Part shown: positions 7,241-12,485 of the stretch, in pieces
Numbering within the stretch: the first letter of the stretch is position 1
Layout of the letters: each line of letters starts with the position of its first letter
Source of the DNA: Collinsella sp.
GTDB taxonomy: Bacteria > Actinomycetota > Coriobacteriia > Coriobacteriales > Coriobacteriaceae
Length of the DNA stretch: 12,485 bases
Assembly (NCBI GenBank): GCA_019419645.1
Contig: DXZN01000036.1
Coordinates: 8,196-20,680 of the forward strand
Direction of reading: 5' to 3'
Notes under the pieces: model-generated
Told to the model about the DNA's origin: nothing
The model's database searches: none
What the model saw: the letters and a program-made list of their open reading frames with translations, nothing else
Made by a program: the position numbers and the translations under genes

Positions 7241-7413
7241 AGATGGGAGGCGATCCGACTTAACCTTAACGACTCGGGCACGTCGTCCGATCTGCGACGC
7301 GAACATCCCGAGCCAAGAGGAATTACGGTTACTGGTACAGCTGGGGACTTGCACCCCGATTCTCCCAAACGCGCAGGAAAACCGCGCATTCGTGCGTCTC
7401 CGCACCACCATCT
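7241..7413 (-). promoter_or_regulatory. Cobalamin (B12) riboswitch
   Basis: This RNA element binds a cobalamin and controls the downstream gene. On the minus strand P1 can form between AGATGG (7413-7408) and CCATCT (7246-7241). A hairpin ATGCGCGG/CTGCGCGT precedes the conserved core: GGGAGAATC, GGGGTGCAAGTCCCC (7357-7343), then AGCTGTACCAGTAACCGTAA (7342-7323), close to the consensus AGCUGCCCCCGCAACUGUAA. A peripheral helix CTCGGG/CCCGAG (7312-7307 with 7278-7273) encloses CGTCG/CGACG. The B12 box is AAGTCGGATCGCCTCCC (7261-7245), resembling AAGTCAGGAGACCTGCC. The overall size (about 173 bases) fits a compact cobalamin class. I cannot tell adenosyl- from methyl- or hydroxocobalamin preference. 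Confidence 0.88.
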
Positions 7414-7422
7414 AGACCATCG

Positions 7423-7451
7423 ATTATTACCGTCGATATGGTAGCACGCAA
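7423..7451 (-). promoter_or_regulatory. Promoter of the riboswitch-controlled operon
   Basis: On the minus strand TTGCGT (7451-7446) and AATAAT (7428-7423) are separated by 17 bases, matching -35 and -10 boxes. Transcription would begin near 7416, a few bases before the first riboswitch helix at 7413, which supports the call. The -35 overlaps the T-run of the preceding terminator. Confidence 0.6.
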
Positions 7452-7477
7452 AAGGGCCTCGCACGCAGGCGAAGCCC
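7450..7477 (-). terminator. Rho-independent terminator after the ABC1/UbiB kinase-like gene
   Basis: On the minus strand GGGCTTCGC (7477-7469) pairs with GCGAGGCCC (7462-7454), nine pairs with one G-T wobble, around a 6-base loop. TTTT follows at 7453-7450. It lies about 52 bases after the gene's stop codon and separates it from the B12-controlled operon. Confidence 0.85.
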
Positions 7478-7528
7478 AAGGTAAAAACTATTGTTTGCGA
7501 TAGGAAAATGCGGTGACGGTCGCAGCCT

Positions 7529-9292
7529 CTAGTGCTTGCCGCCGTGACTGTTGAGCCAGATATTGCGGCCCAGCATAAGCGCCAGCACCAGCGCGCTCAC
7601 GTAGCCCATAAAGCCAATGACTGGGATACCAAACACAACCGGCTCGATGCGTGCGTAGTACACCACCGACGAACCGATAAACAGACCGGCGATCACAATT
7701 GCCATCGACATGCGGTCGATAATTCCGCCCAGCTGTCGCAGCGCCTTATCGCTGCTCATGATCTGCGTGTTCACCTTAAGCTGGCCGCGCGTGAGCATAC
7801 GCGAAGCCAAGCCCAGATACTCGGCCGCCTCGAGCGAGCCTTTTGCCGCGCGATAGCTGCTCGCGGCAAGATCGCGTCCCATATCACGCACGCGCGCATA
7901 GGTGCTCTTCTCGTTTTTGATATGCGTCTGGATTATCTGGATCATGTTGACGTTGGGCATATACTCAGTCAGCAGGCCCTCGAGCGTCACCATGCCGCGG
8001 GCAAACATCGTTACCACGCTCGGCAGCTCAACGTCGTTTTTGCGCGCCAGGTTTAACAGCGAGGTCAAAAACTCGCCGATATCCAGATCCTTCAGGTCAA
8101 GGCCCGCAAAGTCAGCCACGATAAAGTCCAAATCGGACAAAAAGGCCGAATGATCGAGCTCAGCCGAGTCGCCACGCGTCACGGCGAAGCGCATGAGCGA
8201 ATCCTTGAGCTTGGGCACGTCACCCTCGGCCACGGCGAAAATCATGTCCTTGACGATACCGCGATCGTGACTCGACATGCGTCCGACCATGCCCAAGTCG
8301 ATAAAGTAAACGATGCCGTCCTTGAGAATAATGTTTCCCGCATGCGGGTCGGCATGGAAAAAGCCGTCATCGAGCACCTGCGTCGAGTAGTCCTCGACGA
8401 TTGCGGCACCGATCTTTTCCAAGTCATAGCCCTCGGCCACCAAGCGTTCAGGATCGGCGATCGAAATGCCGTCGACGTAGTCCATAACCACCACGTGCTC
8501 GGTGCACAGGTCCAGATAGGATTTAGGACACGTCACGCCATGAACGCTCTTATGGAACTCGTAGAAGTCGTTGAGGTTTTTGGCCTCGGCCAAAAAGTTG
8601 GTCTCCTCGCGAAACGAGGTCCACAACTCCTCGACTACGCCGTGCAGGTCAACGAATTGATCGGTGTTGACGAACTTGGAAACGATACGCACCACCGAGC
8701 GGATGATATCGATGTCCTGTGCCATAACCTGCTGCGCACCGGGGCGCTGCACCTTGACGGCCACGTCCTCGCCCGTCACCAGACGAGCGCGGTGCACCTG
8801 CGCGAGCGATGCGCTACCAAGCGGATTGGGGTCGATCGCATCGAACATCTCCCCCAGGCGCAGTCCATATTCTTCTTCCAGACAACTGAGTACGACCTCG
8901 TACGGCACCGGCTCCACGTCGGAGCGCAGACGACGCAGCTCGTCGCAAAAGCGTTGCGGCAGAATCTCGGACCGGTTGGCCAGAATCTGCCCCATCTTGA
9001 CGAACATGGGGCCGAGTTCCTCGAGCAGGCGGCGCAAACGAACCGGCGTGAGGTTATCCCACACACGGTACTTTTTGACCAGGCGAACAATCTGCCCGAT
9101 GCGTTCGCGACGACCCGCCGGCGTGAGCTGGTATTCCTCGTCCGGCGCCATCGCGTCGGGCTCCTCTGGCACCATATCGACAGCGCGCGGCTTCTTGCGA
9201 GCGCCCGAGACGGCGGCGTCGACCTCATCGACAACCGCCGCCTCGTCACCCAAGGGATCTAGATTGTTGTAATCGGTGGTGGAATCTGCCAT
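7529..9292 (-). CDS. ABC1/UbiB (AarF) atypical kinase-like membrane protein
   Basis: The 587-residue product belongs to the ABC1/ADCK/UbiB family, atypical protein-kinase-like ATPases linked in other organisms to quinone biosynthesis and lipid handling. Ubiquinone is not expected in this organism, so the target is unknown. Visible features are the family KxGQ motif in FVKMGQIL (about residue 98), the A-rich loop PLGSASLAQVH, the VAVKVQRP lysine and EETNFLAEAKN. The catalytic FFHADPHAGNI and metal-binding FIDLGMVGR follow. Two hydrophobic helices close the C-terminus (about 527-549 and 553-576). The N-terminal 55 residues are acidic and disordered-looking. ATG 9292 starts 8 bases after the stop of the phasin-like gene, so they form an operon; the ribosome site is weak, suggesting translational coupling. 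A terminator follows. Confidence 0.93.
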   Translation of the reverse strand: MADSTTDYNNLDPLGDEAAVVDEVDAAVSGARKKPRAVDMVPEEPDAMAPDEEYQLTPAGRRERIGQIVRLVKKYRVWDNLTPVRLRRLLEELGPMFVKMGQILANRSEILPQRFCDELRRLRSDVEPVPYEVVLSCLEEEYGLRLGEMFDAIDPNPLGSASLAQVHRARLVTGEDVAVKVQRPGAQQVMAQDIDIIRSVVRIVSKFVNTDQFVDLHGVVEELWTSFREETNFLAEAKNLNDFYEFHKSVHGVTCPKSYLDLCTEHVVVMDYVDGISIADPERLVAEGYDLEKIGAAIVEDYSTQVLDDGFFHADPHAGNIILKDGIVYFIDLGMVGRMSSHDRGIVKDMIFAVAEGDVPKLKDSLMRFAVTRGDSAELDHSAFLSDLDFIVADFAGLDLKDLDIGEFLTSLLNLARKNDVELPSVVTMFARGMVTLEGLLTEYMPNVNMIQIIQTHIKNEKSTYARVRDMGRDLAASSYRAAKGSLEAAEYLGLASRMLTRGQLKVNTQIMSSDKALRQLGGIIDRMSMAIVIAGLFIGSSVVYYARIEPVVFGIPVIGFMGYVSALVLALMLGRNIWLNSHGGKH

Positions 9293-9300
9293 CTGCGCTG

Positions 9301-9717
9301 CTACTCGGCCTCTTCGGTATCCTTCGCATCGTCGGGCTCAACGGACTCGACGGGCACCGAGGTCACGTTGTCCTCGACCGAATCGACGATGTCGCGCACA
9401 TGGGCCAGGAAGGCCGTACGCTCGGGCGCGGTCATAACGCGGACGCGAGCCAGAATGAGCTCGTCGAGCACGCGTTGGGCCGCGGTCTCGCCCTGCACGC
9501 CCAGACGCTCGGTCAGATCGGAGATGGTACCGCCGGCCTGCTCGAACATGTCGGACACGCTGCGGGCGATATCGGGGGTGGCGGTGTCCTTGCGGACCTG
9601 CTCGCCTTTGGTGTTAAGGTCGTCGAGGACCTTCTTGCCGCCTTCGACAGCAACGGCGGCAGCGCCAAAGCCCACGTTGATGGCGCCGTTAACAAGCTGA
9701 TCGAGTTTCATAACCAT
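9301..9717 (-). CDS. Small phasin-like helical protein
   Basis: The 138-residue product is predicted to be mostly helical. A short Gly/Ala-rich segment (about 8-25, INVGFGAAAVAVEGG) is followed by a helix resembling the start of phasin-like (COG3937-type) proteins: KKVLDDLNTKGEQVRKD. A middle region (DMFEQAGGTISDLTERLGV, then a charged helix) and an acidic Glu/Asp tail complete it. Family assignment is by pattern only and is tentative. ATG 9717 is chosen because GGAGA sits 6 bases upstream (GGAGACAACC before ATG); the TTG at 9729 would place the ribosome site inside the gene. It stops 8 bases before the UbiB-like start, implying a joint role, perhaps at the membrane. A weak promoter candidate lies upstream at 9753-9782. 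Confidence 0.72.
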   Translation of the reverse strand: MVMKLDQLVNGAINVGFGAAAVAVEGGKKVLDDLNTKGEQVRKDTATPDIARSVSDMFEQAGGTISDLTERLGVQGETAAQRVLDELILARVRVMTAPERTAFLAHVRDIVDSVEDNVTSVPVESVEPDDAKDTEEAE

Positions 9718-9752
9718 GGTTGTCTCCAATCACAAACAACTGCATTGGCGTT

Positions 9753-9782
9753 CTTGTACCCAAGATTGAGTGAAAGCGACAA
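9753..9782 (-). promoter_or_regulatory. Possible promoter of the phasin-like/UbiB operon
   Basis: On the minus strand TTGTCG (9782-9777) and TACAAG (9758-9753) are 18 bases apart, each matching four of six consensus bases. It lies in the 99-base gap behind the C69 dipeptidase gene. No strong terminator for that gene is visible here, so read-through is possible. Confidence 0.3.
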
Positions 9783-9816
9783 AGCGTTTTAGCGCTATTC
9801 GATCGACGGGAAATCC

Positions 9817-11340
9817 CTATCTCACGTTGTCGTTCATCGCGAAAGAGTTCTTCATGGCACAGCTCGTGGTGTAGAGCACCTTACCCAGTAGAGCATCGGT
9901 CTCTACGCGAACACGCTCGGCAAAGGCCTCATTGGCGCGTGCAAGTTCGGCAGGTACCTCGGCCTCAGGCAGAGCGGCTACGGCAGCATCGACGTCATGG
10001 ATCTGCTTGTGGCCCATGCCACCGACCTTCTCCTGATAATCCTCGACTGCGCGACCGCACTCATGGAAGCGGACGTCGGCCAGCGCGCCGATCAGGCGGT
10101 TGGCCCAGTAGAAGTTTTCGGACGTCACGCGAGCCTGCGTGTCGGCATAGTACTCGGGCATGGTCTCGACGTTGGCGTACAGCGGAACCAGCGCGTTAAA
10201 CGAGTTGGAGCCAAAGGCCATCCACTGCACGGCGCGGTAGGCCGGCTGCGCATAGGGGCGCAGCTGCAACACGGCGAGCTGGCTGTTGCGGTTGATGCCG
10301 ATGGGGCGATAAGCGCCACGCGTGGCGGGCGTGCCCTTGCTGCCGTAGCAGTCGTACTCCGTGCCCTGGTAGTGGCTCGAAAGCACGTACTTGATGTCCT
10401 CGATGGTCACCTTGCGCTCGGGCACGCGGCTCCAGGGGATGTCGTCGCTCTCGGGCGTGTAGTCGGCCTCGGGGCCGTCCCACACATCGCTGGGGTTGAG
10501 GCAGCGCTGCATGTACCAGGCGCGCGGCGTGTTGTAGACATGGTCGCTGTCGCTGTGCGAGCCAAAGGCCTCGCGCGGGTTAAAGATCGCAGCCGGGCCG
10601 TCGCCATCGACGCCCAGCGTCAGGTCCAGATGCCACTCGGCCATCCAGGCACGCAGGTCGGCGGAGCACATGTGGTCGGCCTGGGCGCCCTCGGCGTCAT
10701 CCAGGTCAAAGCTGTCGATACCCAGCTGGTTGGGCATGGTCACATAGGCGTCATCGGGCACGCGCTTGGCGATCCAGTGGTGGCCGCCGATGGTCTCGAG
10801 CCACCAGATCTCGTCCACGTCGCTAAAGGCGATGCCGTTGTTCTCGTAGGTGCCATAACGCTCGAGCAGGTCACCCAGAATGCGTACGCCGTCGCGGGCG
10901 GATTTGGCATATGGCAGCACCAGGGTCACCATGTCCTCCTCGCCCAGGCCACCGGGCTGTGCCGGAACGTATCCGTCCTCGCCCTCGTTGCCCTTGGCGG
11001 GCACGTAGTCCACGAGCGGGTCGGCGCCGCGAACGCGCTCGTTGGTGGTGAGCGTCTCGGTTGCGGACATGCCCACATTGAGCTCGTTGAAGCCGGCCTC
11101 GGCCCAGATGCCGTGGCCCGGGACAACATCGGGGACGCTCGTGTAGCGCATGGGGTTATCGGGCAGTTCAACGGTCAGGCGACTCAGGACGCTCATGTAG
11201 GCACGCGGCTGCTCGTCGGGATGCACCACGCGCATACGCTTGGGCTCAAACACCCCGTTGGACGAGTCCTCGTTGCGGGCGACAAGCGTCGACCCGTCGT
11301 AGCTCGCATTCTTACCAACCAGAATCGTTGTGCACGGCAT
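9817..11340 (-). CDS. pepD: C69-family dipeptidase (PepD-like)
   Basis: The 507-residue cysteine peptidase of MEROPS family C69 (Ntn-hydrolase fold) cleaves dipeptides, probably in the cytoplasm, since no signal peptide is seen. The N-terminus MPCTTILVGKNAS places the nucleophilic Cys at residue 3, exposed after processing, followed by DGSTLVARNEDS, a family hallmark. Later family segments are WAEAGFNELNVGMSATET, EIWWLETIGGHHWIAKRVPDD, NPREAFGSHSDSDHVYNTPRAW (start of it) and YRPIGINRNSQLAVLQLRP. I chose ATG 11340 because AAGGAGG sits 6 bases before it; the ATG at 11346 is too close to that site. Length fits the family (about 470-530). The gene stands alone, with a 99-base gap after it and the AT-rich repeat region before it. 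A CGATA-N6-TATCG inverted repeat at 11370-11385 could be an operator. Confidence 0.93.
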   Translation of the reverse strand: MPCTTILVGKNASYDGSTLVARNEDSSNGVFEPKRMRVVHPDEQPRAYMSVLSRLTVELPDNPMRYTSVPDVVPGHGIWAEAGFNELNVGMSATETLTTNERVRGADPLVDYVPAKGNEGEDGYVPAQPGGLGEEDMVTLVLPYAKSARDGVRILGDLLERYGTYENNGIAFSDVDEIWWLETIGGHHWIAKRVPDDAYVTMPNQLGIDSFDLDDAEGAQADHMCSADLRAWMAEWHLDLTLGVDGDGPAAIFNPREAFGSHSDSDHVYNTPRAWYMQRCLNPSDVWDGPEADYTPESDDIPWSRVPERKVTIEDIKYVLSSHYQGTEYDCYGSKGTPATRGAYRPIGINRNSQLAVLQLRPYAQPAYRAVQWMAFGSNSFNALVPLYANVETMPEYYADTQARVTSENFYWANRLIGALADVRFHECGRAVEDYQEKVGGMGHKQIHDVDAAVAALPEAEVPAELARANEAFAERVRVETDALLGKVLYTTSCAMKNSFAMNDNVR

Positions 11341-11423
11341 GCGCATCCTCCTTGAGCGAAGAAATCAAACGATAACAGTGTATCGCTTCGGCGCAGAAAG
11401 GGCGAAACCACGGCCTCGGCAGC

Positions 11424-11661
11424 CCTTGTGGTCAAAAAATGCCAAATATGAGTACTGTCACCAATTTAGTAACAGCAATTTTGCTACGCATGGGTGTCGG
11501 AAGTCTACATCTGTTCAAAAATTAGATGATGTAATTCCTCATAGGTCCAATAAAATAGGCTCTCTATCGATAATAAATATCGTTAGAGAGCCAAATTAGC
11601 CTAAAATATATGTGAGTATCTTGGCAACAGTACTCATATTTGGCATTTTTTGTCCACAGGG
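11424..11661. mobile_element. Candidate MITE-like element bounded by long inverted repeats
   Basis: Left arm 11433-11458 and right arm 11627-11652 are perfect 26-bp reverse complements. They begin CAAAAAATGCC and include the AGTACT palindrome. Pairing continues outward to CCCTTGTGG/CCACAGGG (11424-11431 with 11654-11661) and inward to CCAA/TTGG (11461-11464 with 11621-11624), with few mismatches. The roughly 240-base unit is AT-rich and codes for nothing obvious. No clear target duplication is visible. A mobile origin is inferred; it could instead be a bidirectional terminator or a structured RNA. Confidence 0.45.
11558..11592. other. Internal hairpin of the AT-rich element
   Basis: GGCTCTCTA (11558-11566) pairs with TAGAGAGCC (11584-11592). 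After a T-T mismatch CGATA pairs with TATCG around the loop ATAAA, giving 14 pairs in all. It is near-symmetric, so it forms on either strand. No T-run follows. Confidence 0.6.
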
Positions 11662-11694
11662 TATAGAACTAACCCCTCAAACAGCCCAAAACGC

Positions 11695-12485
11695 CTATTT
11701 CGATGCGCGCTCGGCCGCCTCGATCACGTGTTTGGCGAGGATCGCCGTCGTCACAGCGCCCACGCCGCCCGGCACGGGCGTGATGGCGTTAACAACCGGC
11801 TCCGCAGCATCAAAATCGACGTCCCCGACCAGCTTGCCAGCGGCCTCGTCCCAATTAATGCCAACATCGATGATCGTCTGGTCCTCGCGAATGGCATCCA
11901 CGCCAATCGTGTGCGCGCGTCCAACGGCGGCAACCACAATGTCGGCAGCACGGCACTCGGCAGCAAGGTCGCGCGTATGCGTATGGCACGTCGTCACGGT
12001 CGCATTGCGCGCCGTAAGCATGGCGGCAACAGGACGCCCGATCACCAGCGAGCGCCCGACCACAGCAACCTTAGCTCCATCCAGCTCAACGCCGTAATGA
12101 TCCAGCAAAGCAAGCACGGCTTCGGCTGTGCAGGGGGCAAAACCCTCGCCGCGCCCCGAAAGCGTGGTGAGCAGCGAAGCCGGCGTCATGGAGTCAACGT
12201 CTTTGGCAGGATCGAGTGCCGCGGCAACCGCGTCCTCGTCAAGGCCGGCGGGCAGCGGGCGGAACATCAGGCAGCCATGAACAGACGAATCGGTATTGAT
12301 GTCCTCGATGGCCGCCAACAGCTCGTCCTGCGAAACATCGGCGGGAAGCAAAACGCGGCGAGCTTCAATGCCAACCTTCTCGCAGCGCTTGAGCGCACCG
12401 CGCTCGTAGGATAGGTCGTCCTCGCGTTCACCCACACGCACGATAGCCGACGTCGGAACAACGCCCCGCTCGCGCAGGGCTGCGC
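11695..12485 (-). CDS. folD: FolD-family methylenetetrahydrofolate dehydrogenase, 5' end outside window
   Basis: FolD oxidises 5,10-methylene-THF to methenyl-THF with NAD(P) and usually hydrolyses it to 10-formyl-THF in one-carbon metabolism. The minus-strand frame runs from the window edge (first visible residues AALRERGVVPTSAIVRVG) to the TAG at 11697-11695, about 262 residues of a typical 280-300. The GTG at 12441 is internal. Hallmarks seen are PLPAG, KDVD, APCT, the nucleotide-binding VVGRSLVIGRP, IDVGIN and ITPVPGGVG. Aligned without gaps to E. coli FolD from memory, YVASKRKAC becomes YERGALKRC, so the catalytic Lys (K54 in E. coli, K56 in human) is Ala. The VQLPLP Gln becomes Phe (MFRPLP). 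It may therefore lack cyclohydrolase activity. Also PCTP is PCTA and GVGPMT is GVGAVT. Confidence 0.9.
   Translation of the reverse strand, partial: AALRERGVVPTSAIVRVGEREDDLSYERGALKRCEKVGIEARRVLLPADVSQDELLAAIEDINTDSSVHGCLMFRPLPAGLDEDAVAAALDPAKDVDSMTPASLLTTLSGRGEGFAPCTAEAVLALLDHYGVELDGAKVAVVGRSLVIGRPVAAMLTARNATVTTCHTHTRDLAAECRAADIVVAAVGRAHTIGVDAIREDQTIIDVGINWDEAAGKLVGDVDFDAAEPVVNAITPVPGGVGAVTTAILAKHVIEAAERASK

Larger units (their letters stand above)
11341..11694. other. 354-base gap without a gene between pepD and folD; AT-rich repeat region
   Basis: No convincing ORF on either strand. The pepD-proximal 80 bases (11341-11423) are GC-rich and should hold its promoter; a TACACT at 11382-11377 is the best -10 candidate but has no good -35. 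The rest is distinctly AT-rich compared with the window and contains the inverted-repeat element described separately. No clear folD terminator is seen right after its stop; the element itself may serve. Confidence 0.7.

Noticed and set aside
8150..9262. Plus-strand ORF of 370 residues
   Set aside because: It is antisense to the ABC1/UbiB-like gene, and its His/Val/Arg-rich composition shows no domain.
9997..11355. Plus-strand ORF of 452 residues
   Set aside because: It is antisense to the C69 dipeptidase gene, whose family motifs are clear on the minus strand.
11330..11599. Plus-strand ORF of 89 residues across the AT-rich region
   Set aside because: It begins inside the pepD start, runs through the inverted-repeat arm and half a hairpin, and has no family features.

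Overview
The window looks like a chromosomal segment of a high-GC, Gram-positive gut Actinomycetota, most likely class Coriobacteriia (Collinsella-like). That placement is inferred from gene content and style: a class III fructose-1,6-bisphosphatase, GtrA-type membrane proteins, large surface proteins with repeated DUF4430 domains and Lys/Asp/Ser spacers, and a C69 dipeptidase. No rRNA, tRNA or CRISPR array was seen.

Left block (1-2316, plus strand): the 3' part of fbp, then two adjacent GtrA-family genes (gtrA1, gtrA2), closed by a perfect 13-bp rho-independent terminator. Structured inverted repeats lie in both intergenic gaps. A second terminator facing the other way (2350-2392) ends the next block, so the two transcription units converge.

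Central block (2350-7413, minus strand), the most interesting part: a promoter at about 7423-7451 and a cobalamin riboswitch (7241-7413) precede a secreted, membrane-anchored protein of about 1260 residues. That protein carries four DUF4430 domains (the transcobalamin C-terminal-like family), a PQQ-like beta-propeller and an InlB-type repeat. Directly behind it is a second gene for an N-terminally anchored protein with one DUF4430 domain. B12-responsive control plus transcobalamin-like domains suggests a surface corrinoid capture system. That function is inferred and is not proven by the sequence.

Right block (7450-12485, minus strand): a phasin-like small protein and an ABC1/UbiB kinase-like protein form an apparent operon ending in a terminator at 7450-7477. 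A C69 dipeptidase (pepD-like) lies upstream. A 354-bp AT-rich gap then holds a roughly 240-bp element bounded by long inverted repeats with an internal hairpin (MITE-like or regulatory). Last comes a FolD-family gene cut by the window end. Its alignment to E. coli FolD suggests that the key cyclohydrolase Lys and Gln are replaced, so it may be a dehydrogenase only.
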